A stretch of DNA of 64,000 nt from Chromohalobacter moromii (GTDB lineage Bacteria > Pseudomonadota > Gammaproteobacteria > Pseudomonadales > Halomonadaceae). A program made the translations under genes and the position numbers. This document shows, piece after piece, positions 9,407-18,800 of this stretch. The stretch lies in the NCBI RefSeq assembly GCF_023091865.1, contig NZ_JAHXDI010000001.1, positions 930,001-994,000 of the forward strand, read 5' to 3'. Below the pieces are notes generated by a model. The model saw nothing but the letters and a program-made list of their open reading frames with translations, ran no database searches and was not told where the DNA came from. The number at the start of each line of letters is the position of its first letter. The stretch's first letter is position 1.

Positions 9407-9415
9407 ACACGACCG

Positions 9416-10048
9416 ATGGCCACCACCGCCACCAAGACGGCGCCCCGCGGGCGCCGCAAGAGCTCACAGGCCGATGAAGCGCAGCTGGCCAAGCTGGCCA
9501 GGCGCTCGCCCTATGTGCTGCGCCTGACGCGCCACAAGGATCTGCCGCCCCCGGTGCTGGTCGTCAAGGAGCGCATCGCCCCGGAAGACCGTGACGATAC
9601 CGAAGGGTTGACCAACCCCCGCGCCAAGCATATGGAGCGTGGCACCCTGCATGGCGAGAGCGTGCGTGCGTGCCTGCCGGTACTCAAGCGCATCCTGGAA
9701 GAGGTAAAGGACGAGCAGGGTATCCCACTGGGCCTGGAGCGTTTCATGTCCGCCCAGGGGCTCAAGCAGACCGACGTGAACTTTCCCCTAGACGAAGCTG
9801 CCGGCGCGCGCCTGGCGCTGTTCTTTCGCCTGCAGACCAAGGTGAAGGACGTCGACCGCATCGAGTTGATCGGCCGTCGGGTCGCGATGTTCTCCCGGGA
9901 AGAGGCCGTCTACTGGCTGGCCAACGTGACAACAGCCGACCCGGCGCTGCGCAGCTGGGCCACCAGTGGGCTGCGCATGCTGCTTTGCGGCGAGGCTGGT
10001 GACAAGCGGGTGCCACGCATCCTGGAGAAAGTGCGTGCCCGTGGCTGA
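9416..10048 (+). CDS. 210-aa defence-operon protein
   Basis: This is a small protein between the DUF499 ATPase and the DUF1156 methylase. The N-terminal 25 residues are basic and Thr/Lys/Arg-rich, suggesting nucleic acid contact or a flexible tail. The middle contains ESVRACLPVLKRILEEV, and a conserved-looking block FSREEAVYWLANVT precedes SGLRMLLCGE near the C-terminus. Related operons carry a small DUF protein at this position, but I cannot assign the family with confidence. No catalytic motif or membrane segment is visible. It lies 9 nt after the ATPase stop, so it is almost certainly co-translated. A subunit or adaptor of the ATPase-methylase complex is the natural inference. Confidence 0.65.
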   Translation: MATTATKTAPRGRRKSSQADEAQLAKLARRSPYVLRLTRHKDLPPPVLVVKERIAPEDRDDTEGLTNPRAKHMERGTLHGESVRACLPVLKRILEEVKDEQGIPLGLERFMSAQGLKQTDVNFPLDEAAGARLALFFRLQTKVKDVDRIELIGRRVAMFSREEAVYWLANVTTADPALRSWATSGLRMLLCGEAGDKRVPRILEKVRARG

Positions 10049-10132
10049 GGGATAGGAATCGACGTGGCTCGCAGAGCGGGCCGGAATGGCAGTTTAGCCG
10101 TACCAAGAACGGCAGCGCCAAGAACGAATGAT

Positions 10133-10155
10133 CAGCCAGGCCGGTTGCCTGGCTG
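10133..10155 (+). promoter_or_regulatory. Intra-operon hairpin before the methylase start
   Basis: A perfect 9-bp stem CAGCCAGGC/GCCTGGCTG with loop CGGTT lies in the 132-nt gap between the 210-aa gene and the methylase, ending 9 nt before the ribosome binding site (AGAGGAAG, 10165-10172). It has no T run, so it is more likely an attenuator, mRNA-stability or processing element than a terminator. The function is inferred. Confidence 0.5.
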
Positions 10156-10180
10156 TCGCCTTGTTAGAGGAAGCAACCGT

Positions 10181-13100
10181 ATGGACGTCAACGAATCAGG
10201 CCTGACTGCTACCAGCATGCCGACTACCAGCACCGCCCAGTCATTGATCGACGATCAGCGCCTGATTGAAGCTGGGTTCCCCTGCCACCAGGTGGGAGCG
10301 GAAACCCAGCGTGAGCGAGGTGCCAGCTCGGCGTTGCCGCCGCTCTATTATCTGCACGTTTGGTGGGCACGGCGCCCCCTGACGCCCAGCCGCGCGGCCA
10401 TCCTGGCCTCTCTGCTGCCTGCTGATGCCGACTCTGAGGAGTTTGTGAAAAGCCTTGGGATTCGACTGCAAGTAGCCAAGGTTGGTGGCGTTGGGTGGGT
10501 TCTGGGTGAAGCCAAGCTTCGTGATCGGGTTACTGTGCGTGATGGTCAAGCGATACTAGAAGTGGATGGGGTCATTCACCGTGCCTTGATAAAGGAGCAG
10601 GAAGCACGCTCCGAACAGCAGGTCTTAATCAGGAAAATGCTCGATAAGACGCCTGAGCTTGCAGAGGAAGAAGCTATACAGAAATGGCAACAGCTAGTTC
10701 AGGATTTCCCTTATCTGCCGCAGCAGGGAGAAAGGCTCCACGTTCATGAAGAAATGGGCGACCCTGCCTGGTTCAAGGAACTAATGGAGCTTGCCAAGCA
10801 AGCAGGGGTGAGGGTGCCGAACCTTTACGGCTATGATCGTGCGTACCAGAATGCAGCACCGCTTACCAAAGAGCCCAAGGTGATTCTGGATCCCACTTCT
10901 GGTGGCGGCTCTATCCCTTTCGAGGCGCTTCGCCTCGGCCATAAAGTCATCGCAAATGAGCTTAACCCTGTTGCCAGCATCATACTCAAAGCTACTCTAG
11001 ACTTTCCGGTGCGTTTTGGCAGTGAGCTGCTGCAGGATATTAGGCGTTGGGGGGAGCTCCTTGAATCTTCCCTCGACGAAAAGATGCGGCCTTTTTTCCC
11101 TAGCTGCGATGCTGAAATTGATCTGTCGCACCCTAAAGCAGTTAATCGAGATGCGTCTTATCTTTATTGCCGACAGGTGACCTGTCCCCACTGTGCCGGC
11201 GATGCTCCGCTGCTCAACTCCCTGTGGCTCTCGAAAGAAGGCGAGAAATGGGGCGTGGCGGTCAAACCCCAGCCCGACAGGACGGTGCGCTTTGAGCCCT
11301 TCGAGATGACAAGCGGCAATCGCGGCCCAAATGGTGAGGACCTGGATGCTGGAACCGTTAGCCGTGGCGTGGGTCAATGCGTCCACTGCCACCAGGCGAT
11401 CTCGGGTGATGAGATCAAGCGCCAGGCCCGTGGCGAGTCTGAGCTGGGCAAATGGAAGGACGTGCTCTACTGCGTGGTCGGCATCCGTATCGAGCCCAAG
11501 CTCGACAAACATGGCAAGGTGCAGCGCTTCGCCTCAGGTGAGCGGAAGGGAGAGATCAAGACAGGCAAGATGCGTTACTTCCGTGCGGCGAATCAGAAAG
11601 ATTTTGAAGCGCTACAGGCGGCAGAGCAGGAGCTGGAAGAGCGTCATCTCGAGTTTGAGATGAAGGGCCTGGTTCCTAACGAGCCATTTCCGCCTGGTAA
11701 CGACATGCGCCCGGTCAACTATGGCATGCCAACCTGGGCAGATCTGTTTACTCCACGACAGCTGCTTGGTCACTTGACGGTAATGGAGGCTCTTCAAGAG
11801 GCGAAGCCGTCGATTCTTTCAGAGTTAGGAGAAGAAAAAGGGCGAGCGCTGATTACCTACCTTCAGTTCGCGATCGATAAGATCGTTGACTATAACAGCC
11901 GACAGACTCGTTGGGAGTATACTCGGGGTGTCATTAAAGGCGGCTTTGGTCGACATGACTTTTCCTTGAAGTGGACCTTCGGTGAGATGGTGTATGCTGG
12001 ACCCTCTTCAGGGTTTAAATGGGGCCTTTCTCAAGCGACCGATGCCTATAAGGGGTTAGCAGAGCTGGTGAAAGAGCGGAGTGCTCTCGGTGTCGAGGAC
12101 GGTGATATATTGCAGATTCAAGGGTCGGCGACAGATATGTCTAATGTCGCCAAGGAAAGTGTTGATGCCGTTGTAATGGATCCGCCTTATTATGACAACG
12201 TCCAATACAGTGAGCTCTCCGACTTCTACTACGTCTGGCAGAAAAAGACGTTGGGTGATTTGTATCCAGGCTGGTTTGATCAGGAAGTGACTGATAAAGC
12301 GCTGGAGGCTGTCGCCAATCCAGCTCGTGATGGGTCAGCCAAGAGTGCCAAGGGGCGCTACGAGGAGCTGATGCAGGGCATCTTTGCCGAGAGCAAGCGG
12401 GTGCTGAAGCCGGACGGCATCATGACGCTGATGTTTACCCACAAGAGCTCCGATGCCTGGGAAACGCTGACCAATGCCTTGATCCAGGCAGGGTGGGACA
12501 TTACGGCCTGCATGCCGGTTGAGTCGGAAAGCGGCTATTCCACCCACCAGATGAATATGGCTTCGGCGGCTTCCACCATCTTTATTGCCTGCCGTCCGGC
12601 TGAACGCCATGAGCGTGAGCCCTCCAGCTGGGCGTACGAAGTGAAGGGAAAACTGGAAACCGCGGTGCGTGAAGGCCTGGGAGAGTTCGAGCGCCTCAAG
12701 CTCAACCCCGTCGACCGCATGATCGCCTCCTGGGGCCGAGCGCTGCGCGTCTACTCCGCCCACTGGCCGGTGCAGGATGGCGACGAGGACGTACCCCCCA
12801 CCCGCGCCATGCAAGAAGCGGCCCGCGTGGTGGCCGAGGAAGAGGTCAGCCGGCTTTCCGGTGGCCTCGTCACCGTCGACGACCTGGATGCCGAATCCCG
12901 CCTGGCGGTGATTGCGCTCGGTATCAACGGTCTGGGCGATTTCGCCTTCGATGACGCTCTGCAGATGAGTCGGTCCCTCAGCTTCCGCCTGCAGAACCGC
13001 AACGGCAACTACCGAGTCAGCGACGACATGGTGGCCTACGCCTACGCCAACGCCAACGCCAACGCCAACGCCAACGTCGGCGAAGACGAGCGCGCCGCTC

Positions 13101-13369
13101 CGCTGGCCATCAAGGGTAACAAGCTGCGTCTGCTCAAGCCGGAAGAGCGTGCCGCTGCGCGCCTGGATAACCCCCAGACCCTGTGGGATGTGCTGGGTGG
13201 GTTAATCGTCACCTACCGCGACGGCGGCATCGTCGCAGCACGTAACTTCCTGGCTCAGCATGGCAAGCGCGACAGCGAGGCTCTGCGCGGTCTACTCAAA
13301 GTGTGGGCCAAGGAATGCCGCGACGACGAGCTCAAGCGCGAAGCCCAGCTGATCGACTACGAACTCTAA
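10181..13369 (+). CDS. DUF1156-type adenine DNA methyltransferase
   Basis: The 1062-aa product is a large N6-adenine methylase. The N-terminus has the DUF1156 pattern (LIEAGFPCHQVGAE, then VWWARRPLTPSRAAILAS at about residue 58). The SAM-binding motif region DPTSGGGSIPFEA starts at D237, and the catalytic motif DPPYYDNVQYSEL is at residues 667-679. A Cys pair CPHC (near 333) and a second CVHC (near 400) suggest a zinc ribbon. The inferred role is self-DNA modification, or sensing of it, in the defence operon. Start ATG 10181 follows AGAGGAAG; an upstream in-frame extension to 10064 is unlikely. The middle of the gene (about 10440-11180 and 11600-12340) is visibly less GC-rich than its ends, suggesting a mosaic. 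A run of Ala-Asn dipeptides near residue 960 comes from a hexanucleotide repeat. Confidence 0.88.
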   Translation: MDVNESGLTATSMPTTSTAQSLIDDQRLIEAGFPCHQVGAETQRERGASSALPPLYYLHVWWARRPLTPSRAAILASLLPADADSEEFVKSLGIRLQVAKVGGVGWVLGEAKLRDRVTVRDGQAILEVDGVIHRALIKEQEARSEQQVLIRKMLDKTPELAEEEAIQKWQQLVQDFPYLPQQGERLHVHEEMGDPAWFKELMELAKQAGVRVPNLYGYDRAYQNAAPLTKEPKVILDPTSGGGSIPFEALRLGHKVIANELNPVASIILKATLDFPVRFGSELLQDIRRWGELLESSLDEKMRPFFPSCDAEIDLSHPKAVNRDASYLYCRQVTCPHCAGDAPLLNSLWLSKEGEKWGVAVKPQPDRTVRFEPFEMTSGNRGPNGEDLDAGTVSRGVGQCVHCHQAISGDEIKRQARGESELGKWKDVLYCVVGIRIEPKLDKHGKVQRFASGERKGEIKTGKMRYFRAANQKDFEALQAAEQELEERHLEFEMKGLVPNEPFPPGNDMRPVNYGMPTWADLFTPRQLLGHLTVMEALQEAKPSILSELGEEKGRALITYLQFAIDKIVDYNSRQTRWEYTRGVIKGGFGRHDFSLKWTFGEMVYAGPSSGFKWGLSQATDAYKGLAELVKERSALGVEDGDILQIQGSATDMSNVAKESVDAVVMDPPYYDNVQYSELSDFYYVWQKKTLGDLYPGWFDQEVTDKALEAVANPARDGSAKSAKGRYEELMQGIFAESKRVLKPDGIMTLMFTHKSSDAWETLTNALIQAGWDITACMPVESESGYSTHQMNMASAASTIFIACRPAERHEREPSSWAYEVKGKLETAVREGLGEFERLKLNPVDRMIASWGRALRVYSAHWPVQDGDEDVPPTRAMQEAARVVAEEEVSRLSGGLVTVDDLDAESRLAVIALGINGLGDFAFDDALQMSRSLSFRLQNRNGNYRVSDDMVAYAYANANANANANVGEDERAAPLAIKGNKLRLLKPEERAAARLDNPQTLWDVLGGLIVTYRDGGIVAARNFLAQHGKRDSEALRGLLKVWAKECRDDELKREAQLIDYEL
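13046..13075 (+). repeat. Tandem hexanucleotide repeat (GCCAAC)x5 in the methylase gene
   Basis: Five perfect GCCAAC units are preceded by two GCCTAC units (13034-13045). They encode an (Ala-Tyr)2(Ala-Asn)5 stretch in the C-terminal part of the methylase. Unit length is a multiple of three, so gain or loss changes linker length and not the reading frame. Confidence 0.95.
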
Positions 13370-13386
13370 TTTTACAAGGAGGTTGT

Positions 13387-15099
13387 ATGAGCTCTATTAA
13401 GGGAGCAGAACTTAAACTGCATAAAGTGTTTTCAAGCGATTTTCAGTTTGAAATACCAGACTACCAACGGCCTTACTCATGGCAGGCCGAACATGCTGAA
13501 GAGCTTTTGGATGATCTCTGGACGTTTCGTGAGCAGGAAGATAAGAGCGAAGAGTATTTCCTTGGCAGTGTAGTTCTTATTAAAAGTGATCAGTCAAACC
13601 AAACGGATGTCGTGGATGGCCAGCAACGGCTGACTACGTTGACCATTTTGCTTGCTGCCATTCGTGATCGGCTTAAAAGCCACACTAAGTGGGGCGGCGC
13701 CTTCGATAAGTACATTATGGAGCCAGGGGATATCACTCTGGATCTTTCCCCTAAACCCCGCCTTTTTCTGCGCAAAAAAGATCTCAGCTTTTTTGAAAAG
13801 TATATTCAAAGCCCCGGGGGGATTGAGGAGCTGGCGAATCTCGATGCCAGTCGGTACAAAGACTCCAAGCTTAATATAATTAATAATGCCCGGGCCTTTC
13901 AGAACCGGCTGGCGGATATTGATGACGAATTGGTAGGTCAATTTGGACAATTTGTCGTTCAGAAATGCCTGTTGGTCCTAGTGACAACCGAAAACTTCAA
14001 ATCGGCATACCGTATTTTCTCAGTAATGAATGACCGCGGCCTGGAGCTCGCCCCTTCAGATATTTTGAAAGCCAACATTGTCAGTAGCATCGGGGAGCAT
14101 GAGAGAGAGGGGTATACTGAACTATGGGAAGATATGGAAGAACGCTTAGGACGTGATAATTTTAATGACCTTTTTGCTCATGTTAGGATGATTTTTCGTA
14201 AGGAGAAGTATCGTCGTTCTGTTCTTGATGAATTTACTGATTATGTAGTGAAACCGAGCGTCAGTGGAAAGAAATTACTTGATGATGTGCTGTTGCCTTA
14301 CACGGATACGCTTGAAGTTATCATGACTCGAAGTTTCAAAAGCGAGGAAAATGCTAACAGAGTTAATGAGTTAATCGAGTGGCTACACTATCTGAATAAC
14401 AGCGATTGGATACCAGTGGCGATGGAGCTTATTCGTCGTTTCGATACCGATACGGATAAGCTTAGGGCGCACCTTGAAAAGCTAGAGCGTCTGGGGGCAA
14501 GCTTATTTATCCGTGGCGTTTATGCTACCCCGCGCATCAATCGCTTTGGTGATGTGCTCCACGAGCTAGAGGAGGGCAAGGATCTCTTGGTAGAAGGCTC
14601 AGCACTTGATCTGGACCACAATGAGCGTCGAGATACATTATATTGGCTGAACAGCCATGTTTATCGCTATTCAGGAAGGCTCCGTTTGTACATCATGATG
14701 CGCCTTGATGCCTTTATGTCCGATCAGTATGTGAGTTATCGCGAAAGAACTAAAACAATCGAACATGTTTTGCCACAAAATCCTGCCACACAGTCTCAAT
14801 GGCGTAAGGACTGGAGCGATGAGCAGCGTGAGGATTGGGTCGATCGCATTGGAAATCTATTGCTATTAAGTCGTAAAAAGAACTCAGAGGCATCTAACTA
14901 TGATTTTTTACAAAAAAAGGATCGGTATTTTAGGTCTCGAACAGGAGTGTCAAATTATGCAATATCGACAGACGTCCTTAATCATAGTGACTGGAAGCCA
15001 GTTACTGTAAAAACTCGGCAAAAGTTTCTGATTAACCTATTTGCTGAGAAATGGGCACTAAAAACTGGCTTAACATGGGACGATCTCGAAATTCTCTAA
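13387..15099 (+). CDS. GmrSD-like DUF262/DUF1524 nuclease
   Basis: The 570-aa protein carries the two hallmarks of single-chain GmrSD-type type IV restriction enzymes. The N-terminal DUF262 domain has IPDYQRPYSW (around residues 23-32) and the ParB-like VVDGQQRLTTL motif starting near residue 75. The C-terminal DUF1524 domain has the His-Me-like EHVLPQNP motif (E459, H460), then GNLLLLSRKKNSEASN (491-506). Enzymes of this family cleave modified phage DNA or act with modification systems; NTP binding is attributed to the DUF262 part. The gene starts 17 nt after the methylase with an AAGGAGG site. Its composition is clearly more AT-rich than either neighbour, so it looks like a module inserted into the operon. 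Confidence 0.85.
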   Translation: MSSIKGAELKLHKVFSSDFQFEIPDYQRPYSWQAEHAEELLDDLWTFREQEDKSEEYFLGSVVLIKSDQSNQTDVVDGQQRLTTLTILLAAIRDRLKSHTKWGGAFDKYIMEPGDITLDLSPKPRLFLRKKDLSFFEKYIQSPGGIEELANLDASRYKDSKLNIINNARAFQNRLADIDDELVGQFGQFVVQKCLLVLVTTENFKSAYRIFSVMNDRGLELAPSDILKANIVSSIGEHEREGYTELWEDMEERLGRDNFNDLFAHVRMIFRKEKYRRSVLDEFTDYVVKPSVSGKKLLDDVLLPYTDTLEVIMTRSFKSEENANRVNELIEWLHYLNNSDWIPVAMELIRRFDTDTDKLRAHLEKLERLGASLFIRGVYATPRINRFGDVLHELEEGKDLLVEGSALDLDHNERRDTLYWLNSHVYRYSGRLRLYIMMRLDAFMSDQYVSYRERTKTIEHVLPQNPATQSQWRKDWSDEQREDWVDRIGNLLLLSRKKNSEASNYDFLQKKDRYFRSRTGVSNYAISTDVLNHSDWKPVTVKTRQKFLINLFAEKWALKTGLTWDDLEIL

Positions 15100-15117
15100 C
15101 TTGAGGGCTTGCTGGCT

Positions 15118-15798
15118 ATGACTGGATTCTTCCGCTTCCCCCATACACCGCACCTTGTCTGGCTCGGCGAGGGAGAGTCCCGCGACGACAAACTGCTCGA
15201 TCCCCCCGAGATCGAGGCGCTGCTAGCTGGCGACGTGCTGGCTGAGGAGAAGCTCGACGGTGCCAATTTGGGCATTTCCTGGGGAGATGAAGGCCAGCTG
15301 CGTATGCAGAATCGTGGTGCCTATCTCGAGGCGCCTTACCGCGGCCAGTTCTCTCGCCTGAACCAGTGGCTGATGCAACACCTCGCGGTGTTCCAGCAGC
15401 ACCTACCCGGTCACGTCATTCTATTCGGCGAGTGGTGCGCAGCGCGCCACTCGCTGGATTATGCCGCCTTGCCGGATTGGTTCCTGATTTTCGATGTTTA
15501 CGACCGTCAGGCCCAGCGATTCTGGAACCACGATAGACGCAATGCCTTGGCCAGTCGGCTCGGCCTATCTGTTGTGCCGCTACTCAAGCGGAGGTGTTTC
15601 ACCGTCAAGGAGTTGGAAGCTCTGGTGCATACCGGTCGCAGCGCCTACCGGAATGGCAAGCTGGAAGGCCTCGTGATCCGCCAGGATGGGCCAAAGTGGT
15701 GTGAACACCGCGCCAAGCTGGTTCACCCTGATTTTGTGCAACAAATCGAGGAGCACTGGCGGTCAAGGGCCTTGGAGTGGAATGAGCTTCTCTCTTGA
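15118..15798 (+). CDS. RNA-ligase-like nucleotidyltransferase
   Basis: The 226-aa protein shows the motifs of the covalent nucleotidyltransferase superfamily as in Rnl2-like RNA ligases: motif I EEKLDGANLG with the adenylated lysine K45, motif III LFGEWC (102-107), motif IV LEGLVIR (182-188) and motif V-like AKLVHPDF with K200. The expected activity is ATP-dependent sealing of 3'-OH/5'-phosphate ends, probably RNA, in the cytoplasm. Only the catalytic domain is present; no extra domain is visible. The start used is ATG 15118, with TTGAGGG 10 nt upstream; a TTG at 15109 is too close to that site. It lies between a nuclease and a helicase gene, so repair of self RNA or DNA cut by the system, or capping of an end, is a plausible inference. 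Confidence 0.85.
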   Translation: MTGFFRFPHTPHLVWLGEGESRDDKLLDPPEIEALLAGDVLAEEKLDGANLGISWGDEGQLRMQNRGAYLEAPYRGQFSRLNQWLMQHLAVFQQHLPGHVILFGEWCAARHSLDYAALPDWFLIFDVYDRQAQRFWNHDRRNALASRLGLSVVPLLKRRCFTVKELEALVHTGRSAYRNGKLEGLVIRQDGPKWCEHRAKLVHPDFVQQIEEHWRSRALEWNELLS

Positions 15799-15850
15799 GT
15801 CGTATGCTGGTCGAGCTACACAGGGCAGAACTTAGTGAATGAGGCCAAAC

Positions 15851-18800
15851 ATGGCAATTCGTAATTTCGACTGGGAGCCCAGCTATGCCACCTCCGATAT
15901 CCGTGAGGATGGCAAGCTTGTCGATGTGCTGCACGACTTCTATATCCCGGCGCTGAGACGGTCGACCCGCTATGATCGTGTCGCCGGCTATTTCACGTCT
16001 TCGTCGCTTGCAGCGGCGTCACAAGGCTTTTCGCATTTCGTCGAAAACGGTGGTGTGGCGCGCCTCGTGGTAGGCATGCAGCTCGACCCTGAAGATGCCG
16101 CCGCGATTCTGCAGGGCGATGAGCAGCGTGCCAGTCAGGTGATGCTGGCCGAGTTAGAGTCCTCCCAACAATGGCCCACCGCATTACGCCATGGCGTCGA
16201 ACTGTTGGCATGGATGGTGGCTCATGGCCATCTGACCATTCGGGTGGGGCTACGTGTGCATGCGCAGAACGGAACCCCTCAGTCAATGGAGTTTGCCCAA
16301 GATGGCTACCTGCATGAAAAGTGGGCCATTATTGGCGATGGTCAGGATGAGCTATTCATTTCGGGTTCGTTGAACGAATCTCGAACGGCGCTTGCCATCA
16401 ATGCCGAAAACATCACCGTCCAGCCCTCGTGGGAAGAGTGGAATCGTAAGCTCTTCGTACAAAAGCATCGCAGCTTTCTCGCTCTTTGGGAGGGGAAGCA
16501 TCCTGCTATCAAGACGTTCTCTCTGCCTGAGGCGGTCAAGGCCGAGCTGGTGAAAATCGCCAGTAGCACCAGTGAGCTGTTTGAGATCGATGGCACGCCC
16601 ATGTCGCGGGATTCACATGAAGTCCGTGAAAAAGACGAGCTCAAGCCGAGCTTATCCGAGCGCCTTCGCTTCGCCATGATCCGTCTGGCACCATTGCTTC
16701 CCGGTGGCGAACGAGTCGGGATCGAGACCACTCCCATTGAGCCATGGCCGCATCAGCGCTTCGTGGCCAGCCGCTTGCTGGACACATATCCACGTAACCA
16801 TCTGCTCTGTGATGAGGTAGGTCTCGGCAAGACCATCGAGGCGGGCCTGGCTTTCCGCGCCCTATGGCTCAGTGGCCGTGCCAGCTCAATACGGGTGTTC
16901 GCGCCTGCCTCGTTGACCTCGCAGTGGTTGGTTGAGATGGCCGAGAAGTTCTTCCTGCCCTTCGTGAGGCGCACGAGTCGAAAGGGACGCTGGGAGTGTC
17001 TTGACATGCTCAGCGGCGAGCCTATCCAGGGCGATGGCCAGATGTTCGATGCCCCGCTGGAGATCGTCTCTACTGGCCTGGTTATCAACCGCCATGGGGG
17101 GCGATTGCTGGCGAATTTGCCAGAGACGGACCTGGTACTGGTGGATGAGGCCCACAAGGCCAGGCGCCAGACGCCCGATAACCAGACCACCATGCCTCGC
17201 TTCAATAAGCTCTATCAGGAGCTGCAGAGCTCGCTGTATGGCAACTCACGGACCCTGCTGCTGGCCACGGCGACACCGATGCAGCTCAATCGGGTCGAGG
17301 CCTTTGATCTGCTGAAGCTGATGCCCTCTGCAGGTGCCGTACAGTTCTCCGAAGACCTATGCGAGATCTTCTACCGGGTCCGGGACAAGCTGCTGAACAA
17401 CGATCCCATGGCGGACTACGAAAGCGAGTGGCTACGTCGCTACCTGAACAATGTCCGCGCCTCATCGCCCGAGCAGTGGAAGTTCGTAAATGATCATGTG
17501 CTGAGTCTGTTTGGCAAAACAGGGCTGGGGGATTTTACTGATCGCGGGCTGGACCCGTTGAGCTGGGATGAAGTTCAACCGGCGCTGAGCTTACTGGCAC
17601 CACTGGGACGTAGCATGCTTCGCCACACCCGCTCGCTCCTGCGTGCTTACCAGCGAGAGGGCTTGCTGAACGCTAACCTGGCCTGGCGGGAAGTCCACCC
17701 GGGCATCATCCCGCTTGCTAGGGTGGAGCGTGAGGTCTATGACGAGCTTCAGGCTTACTGTGCCGAATTGGCCAGCCATATGGCGGCCAACATAGAAGAG
17801 GGTCAACAGAGGGCAGCTATCGGTTTCTACCTCAGCTTCCTGCGCCTCCGTTATTCGTCCTCCTTCCATGCACTGCGCTGCTCTCTCGAGCGGCGACTGG
17901 AAAAGATCCAGCAGACTCTCGACCACAAGGCGCAGCAGTTCGCCAATAGCGGCGCCGACCGGGAAGAGTTGGAAGAGCTACTTGATGAAGAGGTCGAAGG
18001 GTTGATCCTCAAGCATCGCACCGAAAGTGACCTGACGTGGGAGCAGGGCGCTGTAGCCCGTTTGATTTCCACAATGGACCGGCTCCCGACGATGCCGTCT
18101 AAGATGCAGCAGTTGCTGAAGGACATCGAAAAGCGACGAACCAATGGCACTGACCGTGTACGGCAGTTGGTACTGTTTACACGCTACGCCGACACCATGA
18201 ACTACCTTCATGACGAGTTGAGGCGGCTACTCCCTGGATGTCCAATCGGCACCTTCTCCGGAGCTGGTGGTACCCTGCGCCGTGCTGGTGAGTACCATCC
18301 TGAAAGGCTTGATCGCACGACGATCAAGCAACGTTTCGTCGCTGGCAATATCGACATCCTGCTATGTACAGATGCGGCAGCAGAAGGTTTGAACCTGCAG
18401 AGCGCTGACCTGCTGATCAACTTCGATCTGCCGTGGAATCCGATGATGCTGGAGCAGCGCATCGGCCGCATCGATCGTATCGGTCAGCATCACGAGCACA
18501 TTCACGTGCTTAACTACCTCTACCAGGATAGCGTGGAGGAGGTGGTGTACTCGCGCTTGGTCAGGCGTTTCCGTGAGGCACTTACTGTATCCGGCGAGCT
18601 GCAATTCTCGCTCCTGCCCATCCAGCCAGAGGATTTCGAGGATTACGCCAAGGCAGAAGGTGAAGAGGACAAGATTGATGAAGAGGAGCTGATTCGCCGA
18701 GCCCAGCGGCATGCCGAGCGCATCAAGGAGCGACAACAGCTCACGGAGTTCAAGGCGGAAGAGCAGAAGGCGGCCTATGAGCATCTCGAGGCCCAGCGTC

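Noticed and set aside
10064-10180. Extended N-terminus of the methylase
   Set aside because: The extension runs through the hairpin, has no family similarity, and ATG 10181 has a good ribosome binding site.
13034-13075. Possible CRISPR-like or satellite array
   Set aside because: The units are 6 bp with no spacers and lie within a continuous coding frame.
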